In this document: in pieces, positions 35,769 through 46,036 of the stretch
How positions within the stretch are numbered: position 1 is the first letter of the stretch
Layout of the letters: the number at the start of each line of letters is the position of its first letter
DNA from: CAINVV01 sp964528535
GTDB lineage: Bacteria; Bacteroidota; Bacteroidia; Bacteroidales; Prolixibacteraceae
Length of the DNA: 64,000 bases
NCBI GenBank assembly: GCA_964528535.1
Contig: CAZGSQ010000002.1
Coordinates: forward strand, 35,295 to 99,294
Direction of reading: 5' to 3'
Notes under the pieces: model-generated
The model's input: only the letters and a program-made list of their open reading frames with translations
Told to the model about the DNA's origin: nothing
Database searches by the model: none
Position numbers and translations under genes: made by a program

Positions 35769-36737
35769 TTATATACCCATGTCAATTCCCTTCAACAAAT
35801 AGACGTTTTCGGAAACTATCTCCTCCCCTGCCGAAACACCTCCAGCCAATTCAATATAATCACCGGTTTCTGATGAGATTGCTACCTGGCGACGTTCGAA
35901 TAGTCCTGCACCTCTTTTAACAAAGACATAATAGACAGCATTGGCACTAATGACAGCCCTTCTTGGCACCATCAAACCCTCATGTGGCGCTTCAAAATTT
36001 ACCTGGGCATACATTCCAGGCCGGATCTTGTTCTGGGGATCAGAGAGTGACAACCTTACCCTTATTTTTCTGGTTTGACTGTTCATAACATCTGCGATTA
36101 CATCGATGTTGGCAACAAAAATTTCGTTGGGAAAGCTTGGAAAGTGCAGATTGTACATCTGTCCTTTTTTAATCATATTCAATTCAGATTCTGGAAGATC
36201 ACATATTAACCAGACTCTGCCAAGCGGTGCATTGTTTAAATTTTCGGGGTTCAACCCTGATTCTCTCAACTGAGCTTCACTCGAAGAGAGAGAGGTCTGG
36301 ATGTTCAGCATTTCAGTGGATACATCGTTGAACTCTTTACCGGTTGCCGCGCCATGCTTGTAAAGATCAGTGACTCTCTCAAAATTAATTTTTGCAGTTT
36401 TGAGAAGAGTAACATTTTGAAGATAAGTGGAATAAATATTTGTTAGATCCGGTGAATCAAATAAAATGATCTTATTTTGAGCTGTTCCATCTGAAAGGTG
36501 AACACGGCCAATGACGTTGGCAGGAGCTGAAAAATCTATTGTAAGCTTCTTTATTTCAGCCCTTTCAGATTTAAAAATTTCAATTTTCTTAGAATTGGAA
36601 GGAAATTCTATGTATTTACCATCCTCTTTTATTTGGGGTTCTGCTTCATTGGCTTCAAATGGCCGTGCTTTCTTATCCTGCTGATTGATACATCCAATTG
36701 CGATGAGGCAAAAAAGAAGAGAGTTAATGATTTTCAT
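35769..36737 (-). CDS. RND efflux periplasmic adaptor, lipoprotein
   Basis: 322 residues with lipobox LIAIGC. The CusB/CzcB-type order is a beta-barrel/lipoyl half (SAPANVIGRVHLSDG), a helical hairpin (FERVTDLYKHGAATGKEF), then a beta-barrel (IKKGQMYNLHFPSFPNE) and membrane-proximal domain. It bridges the pump encoded just downstream to the TolC protein encoded upstream. Its stop and the pump start are separated by 10 bp. No N- or C-terminal metal-binding His or Met cluster is visible. Confidence 0.92.
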   Translation of the reverse strand: MKIINSLLFCLIAIGCINQQDKKARPFEANEAEPQIKEDGKYIEFPSNSKKIEIFKSERAEIKKLTIDFSAPANVIGRVHLSDGTAQNKIILFDSPDLTNIYSTYLQNVTLLKTAKINFERVTDLYKHGAATGKEFNDVSTEMLNIQTSLSSSEAQLRESGLNPENLNNAPLGRVWLICDLPESELNMIKKGQMYNLHFPSFPNEIFVANIDVIADVMNSQTRKIRVRLSLSDPQNKIRPGMYAQVNFEAPHEGLMVPRRAVISANAVYYVFVKRGAGLFERRQVAISSETGDYIELAGGVSAGEEIVSENVYLLKGIDMGI

Positions 36738-36935
36738 ACTAAACTAATTTGGGTTTTAATGGAAGCATGGAACTCTTTGTTGCTTAAAAGTATTATCAGA
36801 CTCCTGGATGTTGTGAAGCAACATGTTCGTTTCATTTTCCCATCTGTTACATTGTGATGTTGAATATAAAATATTATTCTGGTTATCAATGATATAATAG
36901 TCCTTAAAAAAAATACCTGGTAACGAATACATCAT

Positions 36936-38174
36936 TTATTTTGTAGAATAATTACAAGTAAAAAGTAATTGCAAGTAGCTTTTACGGTAGCTAAAAGTTG
37001 CCTCAAAATATTGATTCTGCATATCAAACCAGGATTTTTCAGCCTCGAGGTAATCCAATATAGTTGTTCCACCTTTCAAATAGCTCATTTTTACTGTCTG
37101 AAGAACTACCTCCGATTTGTAAATTAATTCTTTGTATTTCTCCCAATTGTTCTTATTTGTATTGTATTCATCGAAGGCGTTCCTGACCTCTTTTTCAACT
37201 TGCAAAAGATAAGCATTTGTCGTAGCATCAGCTTGATCGACAGCAATCTTGGCTCTTGCAATTTCTCCCTGATTTTTGTCTGATACAGGCAAAGGTAACA
37301 CCACAGTCAATCCCATGTATGGAATTCTGTTCTGGGGACTATAGTTGAGTCCTATTTCAGGTTGGGGTTTGGCAATGGATTTTTGCAATGACACGTCAAT
37401 TTTAGCTTTTATTGCTTTGTTTCTGCTCATTTCTATCTCCTTTCTATTTCCCAATGCCATGTGCAACAGTGAATCGTAACGCTGTGGCAAAATTGCTGGA
37501 AACCATTGTTCCTTCTTGTCAATCAGAATAGAATCATTTCTACCCAGCAGTAGGGCCAGGTTGTTTTGCTCGCTCTTTAATGATTGCCTTGCCGAAAATT
37601 GCATGAGCTTGTATTGTTCTTCATTGATCTGGGTTCTGGAAAATTCGGTCGTAGTGATCACCTGATTTTTCAATCGGATCTGATTTATTTTAACGAGGGT
37701 ATCGGCATTCAATCTTGCCTGGCCGATTAACTTTAATTTTTCATCGGCATACCAAACATCCAACCATTTTGAGGCCACCTCACCAAGCATATTCCACTCA
37801 TAAGCGTTTAGATTTGAAGTAACTACCAAAAAATCAGATTGCGCCAACTGCACTTTGTACTTAAGCAGACCTCCGACCTGGAAAATTTTTGAAATCTGGA
37901 AAGTCATTTGCCTGTTGTCAGGCGATAAGAAGCGTGTCCCCGGGACATCGAATTTCGAGACAGAAACTACTTGAGAGGAAAGGCTAAAAGTAGGATTGGG
38001 ATGCAGGCTTGAAGTTGTGATTGCAGTTTTTGCAAACTCGACATTAAATTTCTCAACCTTGTAAAACGGATTGTGTTTCACGGCCATTGAGAGGGCATCC
38101 TGTAAACTCAATTTAATTTGAGCTTGAGTTAAATTACTAATTATTAAAAATATAGAAAGATATATGAACCTCAT
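36936..38174 (-). CDS. TolC-family outer-membrane protein of the RND efflux operon
   Basis: 412 residues with a signal peptide (MRFIYLSIFLIISNLTQA). Two OEP repeats are visible: LSLQDALSMAVKHNPFYKVE at the start of the first, and the LGRNDSILI and YLEAEKSWFDMQNQY segments of the later helices. It forms the trimeric outer-membrane channel of the metal-type RND system. It is the first gene of the three-gene operon; a 198-bp non-coding gap separates it from the adaptor, in which I see nothing specific. Confidence 0.92.
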   Translation of the reverse strand: MRFIYLSIFLIISNLTQAQIKLSLQDALSMAVKHNPFYKVEKFNVEFAKTAITTSSLHPNPTFSLSSQVVSVSKFDVPGTRFLSPDNRQMTFQISKIFQVGGLLKYKVQLAQSDFLVVTSNLNAYEWNMLGEVASKWLDVWYADEKLKLIGQARLNADTLVKINQIRLKNQVITTTEFSRTQINEEQYKLMQFSARQSLKSEQNNLALLLGRNDSILIDKKEQWFPAILPQRYDSLLHMALGNRKEIEMSRNKAIKAKIDVSLQKSIAKPQPEIGLNYSPQNRIPYMGLTVVLPLPVSDKNQGEIARAKIAVDQADATTNAYLLQVEKEVRNAFDEYNTNKNNWEKYKELIYKSEVVLQTVKMSYLKGGTTILDYLEAEKSWFDMQNQYFEATFSYRKSYLQLLFTCNYSTK

Positions 38175-38307
38175 AATTAAGATAAATTCAAATCATTTAT
38201 ACCTGAAGCAGAATGATTCAAGTTAAGAAAATTTACTGGTGGTGCAATTTCAAAAATCAATGTTTACTGGTCACAAATAATTCCCAATCTATTTTTACAT
38301 CTAACGA

Positions 38308-38339
38308 AAAGCAGGAATGAAAGGTTCCATTCCTGCTTT
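38308..38339 (-). terminator. Rho-independent terminator of the M3 peptidase gene
   Basis: AAAGCAGGAATG (38308-38319) pairs perfectly with CATTCCTGCTTT (38328-38339): a 12-bp stem with an 8-base loop. Read on the minus strand the hairpin ends in a short T run (CTGCTTTTCG). It starts ~34 bp after the M3 peptidase stop codon. Confidence 0.75.
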
Positions 38340-38372
38340 GTATCGAAAAAAAATGATTCAATCAACAATCGG

Positions 38373-40487
38373 TCAATTGAGCCCTCTTTTTTTCAACAAA
38401 GGTTCTATTCCGGGTGTTTTTCCTCTGAAATTGACATAAAGTTTCATCGCTTCTTCAGTTCCTCCCCTTTCCAGCACATTCTTACGGAAGGAGGTTGCAA
38501 CCTCCTGGTCGAAGATATTTCCTTTTTCAAGAAAAGCTTCAAAGGCGTCTGCATCAAGCACTGCAGCCCAAATGTAACTGTAATAACCGCTGGAGTATCC
38601 ACCTGGAAAAGCATGGTTAAAATAGGTAGAGCGGTATCGTGGAATTATTTCAGGAATAAGGCCGGCCTTTTCCATTGAGGTTTTTTCGAATTTCTCGACA
38701 TCAATTTCCCTAGTTTTTGTGATGGTATGAAAATCCATGTCAAGAATGGCTGCTGCGAGAAATTCGGTTGTAATAAATCCCTGGTTAAATTTTCCAGCCT
38801 TGATAATTTTATCGACCAGACTTTGCGGTATCACCTCACCCGTCTTGTAGTGCTTTGCATACATTTTTAGAACTTCTGGCTCAACGGCCCAATGTTCCAT
38901 TACTTGTGAAGGCAATTCGACAAAATCGCGGGAAACAGAAGTTCCGGAAAGGGTTCTGTAGTGACACTGTGATAGAAGTCCATGCAATCCATGACCAAAT
39001 TCATGAAACAGCGTTTCCACCTCATCAAAACCCAGCAAGGCAGGTGTGTCGCCTGTAGGTTTAGAAAAATTGCAGGTAATGGATACAACAGGACGAACAT
39101 CTGGTTCTCCATCATAATGGTATTGATCCCTGTAGTTATTCATCCAGGCTCCACCTTTTTTGGACGCTCTTGGAAAGAAATCCATGTACAGTATTCCTAT
39201 TTTCGAACCATCCTTGTCATTTACTTCAAATACCTGACATTCAGGATGATACAAAGGTATATTAGGTAACTGTTTGAATGTTATACCATAAAGCTTACTG
39301 GCTACCGCGAATGCACCCTCTCTTACATTGTTAAGCTCGAAATAGGGTTTAACCTCTTCTTCATCAAGATTGTATTTCTCTTTGCGAACTTTTTCGGAGT
39401 AGTACCACCAATCCCAACTTGCAAGTTTAAAATTACCCCCTTCACCATCGATCATGGTTTGGATATCTTTTGCCTCTTCTTTCGCTCGTTTTAGACCCGG
39501 GGTCCACACTTTTTCAATCAAATCGTATACATTTTTAGCATTTTTAGCCATGCAATCATCCAGAACATATGCTGCCCAACTCTCAAATCCCAAAAGATTA
39601 GCTTTTTGCAAACGAAGGTTGACAATTTTATTAACAATGCTCTTGTTGTCAAATTCATTGTTGTTGTTGCTTCTGTTAAACATGGCAGTATACAATTTTT
39701 CACGCAAATCTCTCTTCTTGGAATAGGTCAGGAATGGGATCCAACTTGGCTTTTGCAATGTAAATACCCATTTACCATCTTCTTTGAAGACTTTGGCTTC
39801 ATCCGCTGCTGCGGTTACCACAGACTCTGGCAAACCTGCAAGATCCTCCTTATTATCGACTATCAATTTAAAATTGTTGGTTTCAGCGAGCATGTTGTTG
39901 CCAAATTTGAGTTCCAACAAGGAAAGATCCGAATTTATCTTTTTAAATTCTTCCTTTTTATCTGCAGCCAGATTGGCTCCGCCCCTTACAAAACGCTTGT
40001 ATATTTCTTCAAGCAGTCGGCTTTCTTCCCTATTAAGTTGTAGTTTATCTTTTTGATTTTCAACCGATTTTACTCTGGAGAATAACTTCTCGTTAAGATT
40101 TATGGCATCAGCGTGCTGAGAAAGCAAAGGGGCTACAACTTCCGCAATATGATCTATTGAGTCGTTTGTGTTGGCCTCCTTCACATTAAAAAAAACTGTC
40201 GAAACACGGCCAAGCAATTCTCCGCTCTTGTCGAGGGCAACTATGGTATTGGCAAAATCAGGAGCTGATGGATTGTTGACAATTTGATCTATATCCTTGT
40301 TATGCTGATTGATACCTTCCGTAAATGCGGGAAGATAATGTTTGTTTTCGATTTTATCGAAAGGTGGTACACCAAAAGGTGCCTCATAAACTTCAAAGAA
40401 TGGATTCATCGCTTTATTTGACTTTTTTTCGTTTTCACATGATGCAATTAACACCGCAAAAACAACAATTACCATTAGTTTTCTCAT
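38373..40487 (-). CDS. M3 family metallopeptidase (oligopeptidase/Dcp type), lipoprotein
   Basis: 704 residues from the ATG at 40487 (MRKLMVIVVFAVLIASC). I chose this start because it puts a lipobox (LIASC) after the signal; an upstream in-frame start 90 bp earlier is unlikely. Thimet-oligopeptidase-type catalytic domain with LFHEFGHGLHGLL (zinc HExxH, ~492-496) and the usual YYSYIWAAVLDADAF C-terminal block. It cuts short peptides and, being exported, probably works in the periplasm. A good terminator follows at 38308-38339. Confidence 0.95.
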   Translation of the reverse strand: MRKLMVIVVFAVLIASCENEKKSNKAMNPFFEVYEAPFGVPPFDKIENKHYLPAFTEGINQHNKDIDQIVNNPSAPDFANTIVALDKSGELLGRVSTVFFNVKEANTNDSIDHIAEVVAPLLSQHADAINLNEKLFSRVKSVENQKDKLQLNREESRLLEEIYKRFVRGGANLAADKKEEFKKINSDLSLLELKFGNNMLAETNNFKLIVDNKEDLAGLPESVVTAAADEAKVFKEDGKWVFTLQKPSWIPFLTYSKKRDLREKLYTAMFNRSNNNNEFDNKSIVNKIVNLRLQKANLLGFESWAAYVLDDCMAKNAKNVYDLIEKVWTPGLKRAKEEAKDIQTMIDGEGGNFKLASWDWWYYSEKVRKEKYNLDEEEVKPYFELNNVREGAFAVASKLYGITFKQLPNIPLYHPECQVFEVNDKDGSKIGILYMDFFPRASKKGGAWMNNYRDQYHYDGEPDVRPVVSITCNFSKPTGDTPALLGFDEVETLFHEFGHGLHGLLSQCHYRTLSGTSVSRDFVELPSQVMEHWAVEPEVLKMYAKHYKTGEVIPQSLVDKIIKAGKFNQGFITTEFLAAAILDMDFHTITKTREIDVEKFEKTSMEKAGLIPEIIPRYRSTYFNHAFPGGYSSGYYSYIWAAVLDADAFEAFLEKGNIFDQEVATSFRKNVLERGGTEEAMKLYVNFRGKTPGIEPLLKKRGLN

Positions 40488-40799
40488 GTTTAACATTTTT
40501 ATATCATTGGAATAGAGAATATTGAATATTTGATATGGAACAAGTTCAAATGTTTGATCAGATTGCCAAACATACAAAATCTGAATCTAATTAGAAATGA
40601 TTTTGAGTGTGTTTAAATATTTCATTGCTTCACCTTCAAATGATGTATTAATTTATATTTTTGAATGATCAGAACAACTCACCAAACAAGATTGCATAAT
40701 TAGAAATAATAACAATGAAATATCCCTGAGCAATTGTTCTCATCTTCCGACAATGATTAATTGGATATTGCATTAGTTACATAAAACAATTTTTATCTC
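40488..40799. other. 312-bp divergent intergenic region
   Basis: Lies between the M3 peptidase (minus) and the aldose epimerase (plus). CAAACATA at 40567-40574 reads TATGTTTG on the minus strand and is a possible -7 box for the peptidase, without a good -33. I see no gene, RNA or strong hairpin in it. Confidence 0.4.
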
Positions 40800-41927
40800 A
40801 TGAAAACAATTCTTTTTCCTTTTCTACTGTTGCTTATTGTAATCTCATGTACGACAAAACCAGTTCAGCCAACAGTTAATCCTCAATCATTCAACAAAAT
40901 AATTGATGGAAAACAGATCAAGTTATACACGCTCTCCAACCAGAAGGGCATGGAAATCACTGTTACAAATTATGGTGCGCGTATCGTGTCCTGGATGGTT
41001 CCTGACAAGAAGGGATTGTTGGAAGATGTGGTTTTTGGATTTGACAGTATTGAAGGTTATCTTGGTCCAAAAGACACCTATTTTGGCGCCGCTGTCGGAA
41101 GATATGGGAACCGGATTGCAAAAGGAGAATTTACAATTGGGGATATTCATTACAAATTGGCCCAAAACAATGGCATAAACAGTTTGCATGGTGGCATCAT
41201 TGGTTTTTCAAAAAAAATATGGGATGTTGCAACAAAAGGAACCAATGAACTAAATTTCAAATTGGTATCTCCTGATATGGAGGAGGGATTTCCGGGTGAA
41301 CTGATTGTGTCGATGAGTTACAAGTTGACCAATGACAATGAGTTGGTCATCCGATACGAAGCAAAATGCGATAAACCGACTGTCATCAACCTTACCAACC
41401 ACAGCTTCTTCAATCTGCATGGAGCTGGAAATGGAACGATACTCGACCATCAGTTAACACTATATGCTGATAATTTTACGCCAATAGATTCTACGCTCAT
41501 CCCTACCGGGGAAATTTTATCTGTGGAAAACACTCCTTTTGATTTTAGGAAACCGGAGCTCATTGGAACCAGGATTGGTAGTGACCACCAGCAAATAAAA
41601 TTTGGCTTGGGATACGACATCAACTATGTGCTTAAAAAATCCACAGAGCAGAATGTTGCACTTGCAGCTACTGTTTACGAACCTCAGAGTGGTCGGGTTC
41701 TTGAGGTATTTACTGACCAGCCGGGTATTCAATTTTATTCAGGAAATTTTCTTGATGGTAAAAAACCTGGCAAAAAGGGGAAATTTTATGGTTACAGAAC
41801 CGGATTTTGTCTTGAAACGCAACACTATCCGAACTCTCCAAATCAACCCAAATTTCCTTCTGTTCAGCTTGACCCAGATCAAGTTTACACACATACCTGT
41901 ATTTACAAATTCTCAATTAAACAGTAG
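40800..41927 (+). CDS. galM: Aldose 1-epimerase (galactose mutarotase), exported lipoprotein
   Basis: 375 residues. A lipobox is present at VISCTTK. The galactose mutarotase domain has NYGARIVSWMVPDKKG, AAVGRYGNRIAKGEF, NGINSLHGG, NLTNHSFFNL and the FCLETQHYPNSPNQ segment with the catalytic His and Glu. It interconverts alpha and beta aldoses, here on the outside of the inner membrane, which fits Bacteroidota that process sugars in the envelope. The gene is solitary. Confidence 0.94.
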   Translation: MKTILFPFLLLLIVISCTTKPVQPTVNPQSFNKIIDGKQIKLYTLSNQKGMEITVTNYGARIVSWMVPDKKGLLEDVVFGFDSIEGYLGPKDTYFGAAVGRYGNRIAKGEFTIGDIHYKLAQNNGINSLHGGIIGFSKKIWDVATKGTNELNFKLVSPDMEEGFPGELIVSMSYKLTNDNELVIRYEAKCDKPTVINLTNHSFFNLHGAGNGTILDHQLTLYADNFTPIDSTLIPTGEILSVENTPFDFRKPELIGTRIGSDHQQIKFGLGYDINYVLKKSTEQNVALAATVYEPQSGRVLEVFTDQPGIQFYSGNFLDGKKPGKKGKFYGYRTGFCLETQHYPNSPNQPKFPSVQLDPDQVYTHTCIYKFSIKQ

Positions 41928-42007
41928 GAAAAAATTGGAAATTGAAAGTTAGGAGTTGTGGCAGGGCTCTAAATTAGGCACACATTGCAAATTTTTACTT
42001 TGATTAA

Positions 42008-42745
42008 ATGATACCTGTCTGGAAAGAAAATTTCAAAATCACTTCCTACCAAGTTGATTTTCAAGAAAATATAAAGCCTACAAATCTCATGCAGTTGTTT
42101 CAGGAAGCTGCTGGAAACCATGCCCAACATCTTGGAGCCGGACATGCCATTTTGGAAAAGGAGAAGCTTTTCTGGGCTTTATCCCGGATTCACGTTAAGA
42201 TTGGCCAACTGCCAAAATGGGGTGATGAAATTCATGTTGAGACCTGGCCATGCAGCCTTGTTGGACCATTTTTCAGACGTGACTTTATTTTTTACAACCA
42301 ACTGGATGAGGTGATATGCAATGGAGTTTCAGGTTGGTTACTATTGAATTCTGAGAGCATGAGGCCACAAAGGGCTGACAAACTAGGCATCCCACTTCCA
42401 TTTAATGAAGGCAAGTTCGCCCTTGATGTTTTTCCTGAAAGATTAAATGGAAATGCAGATAAGACAGTTTTTAGCAAGAAAATATTGTACAATGAGATAG
42501 ATGTCAACAACCATGTTAACAATACCAGATACCTTGATTGGGTTATGGACTGTTTTGACGCTGAGTTTTACATGAAGCATCGGCTAAGGAATTTCACACT
42601 TGAATTTTTGGGTGAAATGCATTGGGGTGATGAAGTAGAATTATTGTCTGGACAGGAAAGTCTCTCTTTTCATATACAAGCCGTTCATCTACAGACTGGC
42701 AAAATTGCTTTCAAGGCCAATTTAGACTGGGAACAGCTTACATAA
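42008..42745 (+). CDS. Acyl-ACP thioesterase
   Basis: 245 residues with two hot-dog halves of the FatA/FatB family. The first has NLMQLFQEAAGNHA and FWALSRIHVKI; the catalytic part is EIDVNNHVNNTRYLDW (Asn-His, about residue 162-170). It hydrolyses acyl-ACP in the cytoplasm to release free fatty acids. The size and motifs are normal for the Bacteroidota group. It is convergent with the antiporter gene; the 137-bp gap shows no clear terminator. Confidence 0.92.
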   Translation: MIPVWKENFKITSYQVDFQENIKPTNLMQLFQEAAGNHAQHLGAGHAILEKEKLFWALSRIHVKIGQLPKWGDEIHVETWPCSLVGPFFRRDFIFYNQLDEVICNGVSGWLLLNSESMRPQRADKLGIPLPFNEGKFALDVFPERLNGNADKTVFSKKILYNEIDVNNHVNNTRYLDWVMDCFDAEFYMKHRLRNFTLEFLGEMHWGDEVELLSGQESLSFHIQAVHLQTGKIAFKANLDWEQLT

Positions 42746-42882
42746 GGCGGGAATTTGATCTGTTAAAATTGAAGAATAACTGCTTGTTGTTGTAACTGAA
42801 GATGTCAACATGAGCAACTACAGATTAAAAAAAAGTCCACGCTGCATAGCAAGCATTTTCGTTTATGGTAGAGACTCATTTG

Positions 42883-45018
42883 CTATTTAAAAAGTTGTGA
42901 AAACCATTTTGCCCTGCCTTTCACAAGCGTCATCCCCTTTTCAATGATGGTATTGTCAAAATCGTGTGAAAACATCAATTCAGTGGTGTCATCTGAAGTT
43001 GAAGTATATACAAGTACAAAACTGTATTGTTCAAAATGCTTGGACATCGACCTTGGAATACTTTCCTGTGACAACTTGTAGGATACTCCTCCGCTTCTGG
43101 GCAGTGGGATGATGACGAGGTCAGTGGGCAAAACGAATCTGTTTAAATTCTGAAAATCTTCCCAATCTGTAAATTCTGTGTAACTTATTTTAGGAGTATT
43201 GCGCTGTTGTTTGTGAAAATCAGTAACATGGTCAAAAGTCTGAGAAGTAGACAAAAAATGACAAGGAAGTTCTAATGATTTTCCCATCCTGAGTACACGG
43301 ATCAACCAATTCTGAAATCCATATTCTCGATCGGCAAATTTGGGACAGATTACTACAATTTTGCGAAACAGGTTAAGATTTGACTGGATACTAGCAACCC
43401 AAACCGCTAATTCAGTATTTTCGACCAGATATTTTACATGATTGCCAAATAGCATTTCCGAAAACTGATTCTTCATGGCAAAACCGATGATAATTTCCGA
43501 AGCAAATATCTCTTTTGCGACTCTTTTAATCCCTGCTGTTACTTTTTGGTCAATTGTAGTAATGATCTCTACCTTCTGATCAATGGCGGCAGCATGAATG
43601 ATTGCCTTCTCAAGCATTCGCTTGGCCTCAATGAGTTTTGATTTCGCAGTATGGTCATCATCCACAACTGATAGACTAACAATTGGGAACTTATTCTTTG
43701 GCAGTTTGATGGCTATTGCAAGATCAATCAGGCGTTCCATGGTACCTGGATTACTGATTGGTACAAGTATTTTCTGTTCCTGGATGGAAGTTGATACAGG
43801 TTCATTGAATTCCTCTTCCTGAATAAGAATCTTCTTTGCGGCATTCTCGGTTACGAAAGAGGCAACGAGGCAAGTAATCAAAATCAGTACAATGGTTCCA
43901 TTGAGAACATTCTCGTCGACAATTCCCATCTTAAAGCCCACCAGTATAACTGCCAATGTAGCAGCTGCATGAGAACTGCTCATTCCGAATATCAAACGAC
44001 GCCAGGTACCGGGAAATTTGAAAGTAAAGGAAGTCATTGCAGCAGCAAGGTATTTTCCAATGAGTGCAACTACAGTCAAGGTTCCTGCAATGGTCCATGC
44101 CATGGTTCCTTTACCAATCAGCTGAAGGTTGATCAGCATCCCTACACTAATCAGAAAAAAAGGGATAAAAATGGCATTGCCTACAAACTCCAGTCTGTTC
44201 ATCAAAGAGGAGGTGCGAGGCACAAATTTATTGAGGGCAATGCCAGCTGCAAAAGCACCAATGATTGGTTCGAGGCCAGCGACTTCGGATAGAAATGCAG
44301 CAAAGAAAACCATCGACAAAATAAAAACAAAATGAGAACGCTTCTCGCCTTCCAGCTTCTTAAGAAACCAGGCAGTTATGAACGGTATTAAATAAAAGAC
44401 CACCAATAGAAAAATGACTACCGAAATTGCAAAATTGACCCAAAAATGAAAGTTGATCTGTCCTTTTACAGAACCTACTATTACGGCAAAAAGAACCAGG
44501 ACGGCAGTATCTGTTAACATGGTACCGCCAACTGTGATGGCAACCGCCTCGTGCCGTGTTATCCCCATTCTACCTACGATGGGATAGGTCACCAAGGTGT
44601 GTGTTGAAAACATGCTGGCAACCAGAAGACTGGCATTAAAATCAAGACCTATCAGGTAGCGACACACCGGAAAACCAATTGCCATTGGAATCAGAAAAGT
44701 ATACAACCCAAAAACCAAACTCTTGTTTTTATTGGCCCTGAACTCCTTCAAATCCAATTCCAATCCGGCTAAAAACATGATATATAGCAATCCTATTGTA
44801 GAAAAGAGATCGACTGCAGCATTTTTTTCGATCCATCCCAAGCCATGAGGGCCAATGATGAGTCCTGACAATATCAATCCGATGATTCCAGGAATTTTAA
44901 GACTCCTAAGTAAAATCGGTGCAAGCAGAATAATAAACAGAATCACTGCAAAGATCAATACAGAGCTGTGAAACGGTTTTTGCAACAAATCTATTAATCT
45001 GTCTAGTAATTGATTCAT
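42883..45018 (-). CDS. CPA2 cation:proton antiporter with C-terminal USP-like region
   Basis: 711 residues. The first ~390 hold 12-13 transmembrane segments of the Na+/H+ exchanger family (LKIPGIIGLILSGLIIGPHG, LLYIMFLAGLELDLKEF, EPIIGAFAAGIALNKFVP). The rest is a large soluble region (~395-711) with universal-stress-protein-like strands (KILVPISNPGTMERLIDLAI) instead of the TrkA-N domain of KefB/KefC. It exchanges monovalent cations for protons at the inner membrane, and the USP-like part may sense nucleotide or stress state (inference). It is a single gene. Confidence 0.92.
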   Translation of the reverse strand: MNQLLDRLIDLLQKPFHSSVLIFAVILFIILLAPILLRSLKIPGIIGLILSGLIIGPHGLGWIEKNAAVDLFSTIGLLYIMFLAGLELDLKEFRANKNKSLVFGLYTFLIPMAIGFPVCRYLIGLDFNASLLVASMFSTHTLVTYPIVGRMGITRHEAVAITVGGTMLTDTAVLVLFAVIVGSVKGQINFHFWVNFAISVVIFLLVVFYLIPFITAWFLKKLEGEKRSHFVFILSMVFFAAFLSEVAGLEPIIGAFAAGIALNKFVPRTSSLMNRLEFVGNAIFIPFFLISVGMLINLQLIGKGTMAWTIAGTLTVVALIGKYLAAAMTSFTFKFPGTWRRLIFGMSSSHAAATLAVILVGFKMGIVDENVLNGTIVLILITCLVASFVTENAAKKILIQEEEFNEPVSTSIQEQKILVPISNPGTMERLIDLAIAIKLPKNKFPIVSLSVVDDDHTAKSKLIEAKRMLEKAIIHAAAIDQKVEIITTIDQKVTAGIKRVAKEIFASEIIIGFAMKNQFSEMLFGNHVKYLVENTELAVWVASIQSNLNLFRKIVVICPKFADREYGFQNWLIRVLRMGKSLELPCHFLSTSQTFDHVTDFHKQQRNTPKISYTEFTDWEDFQNLNRFVLPTDLVIIPLPRSGGVSYKLSQESIPRSMSKHFEQYSFVLVYTSTSDDTTELMFSHDFDNTIIEKGMTLVKGRAKWFSQLFK

Positions 45019-45230
45019 GAGTTTGGCGCGAGGGTTCTTGCGGTTCCAAATATAGACAAATCAACTTAATTTATCAGGTGTTCTATCCTGAAATGGGATG
45101 ACAGAATTTGATCCGTTCAAATAATTTGATCTTGGATAAGATGAATATAATTTTCGTATATTGGTTAACTAAATTATTATCAAGTTAACCTCCCAGGCTC
45201 ATGATGACAAATGGTATCAAAAAATCCAAA

Positions 45231-45965
45231 ATGAGTAAAATCGCCTACCTACATACCTTAATTTTGGTCGTCATACTCCTTTCGTTTTGCGCTTGTGACA
45301 AGGTATCTGACACGAATTCGGCAAATTCCACCACCATTACTGACGTAGATGGAAATGTCTATCATTCTGTAACGATTGGCACTCAGGTATGGATGGTAGA
45401 GAATTTAAAAGTCACTAAATTTCGCAATGGAGAGACAATTCCCAATGTGGTTGACAATACTGTCTGGAAAAACCTCACCAATGCAGCATGCTGTGATTTT
45501 GACAACAATGCGGCAAACTCACTAAAATATGGAAAACTTTACAACTGGTATGCAGTGAATGACAGTCGAAAATTAGCTCCAACAGGATGGCATGTTCCTA
45601 GTGAAAGCGAGCAGACCATCCTCACCGACTACCTCTTCAAAAATGGATACGTTGTAGGCAGCGGAATAGCCAAATCCTTAGCATCCAATTCAGGCTGGAA
45701 TTCTGATCCGACGGCAGGTAATGTAGGCAATGACCAAGCAACAAATAACAAAAGCGGCTATACCGGACTTCCGGCCGGATTGCGTTGGGATACTGGGACG
45801 TATGGATTCAATTATTTAGGGTTTGTCGCATTTTGGTGGAACACAACCTGCCATGATGCAACCCCAAATGCCAACCTTCGTAGCATAAACAGCGGTGCTT
45901 TTTTTGTAGATACCTTTAACTATTCATGGAAAAGTGGATTATCAGTGCGTTGTTTGCATGATTGA
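45231..45965 (+). CDS. FISUMP-domain lipoprotein
   Basis: 244 residues from the ATG at 45231 (MSKIAYLHTLI); an in-frame ATG 30 bp upstream is possible. Lipobox-like SFCACDK. The Fibrobacter succinogenes major paralogous domain covers most of the protein: VTIGTQVWMVENLKVTKFRN, LYNWYAVNDSRKLAPTGWHV and the LRSINSG...SGLSVRCLHD end. These are surface lipoproteins of unknown role common in Bacteroidota and Fibrobacteres. The gene is divergent from the antiporter. Confidence 0.9.
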   Translation: MSKIAYLHTLILVVILLSFCACDKVSDTNSANSTTITDVDGNVYHSVTIGTQVWMVENLKVTKFRNGETIPNVVDNTVWKNLTNAACCDFDNNAANSLKYGKLYNWYAVNDSRKLAPTGWHVPSESEQTILTDYLFKNGYVVGSGIAKSLASNSGWNSDPTAGNVGNDQATNNKSGYTGLPAGLRWDTGTYGFNYLGFVAFWWNTTCHDATPNANLRSINSGAFFVDTFNYSWKSGLSVRCLHD

Positions 45966-46036
45966 ACTGCAATACTTTTTAGTCGTTAAAATATGAATAC
46001 TCAGAATATAAGATTATTAACATAAAAATAAAACCA

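Noticed and set aside
35759..35785. Upstream in-frame start for the RND pump
   Set aside because: It would overlap the adaptor gene and place non-hydrophobic residues before the conserved MSKLITFIVKHR start.
40488..40577. Upstream in-frame start for the M3 peptidase
   Set aside because: The extra 30 residues would bury the signal peptide and lipobox, which fit only with the start at 40487.
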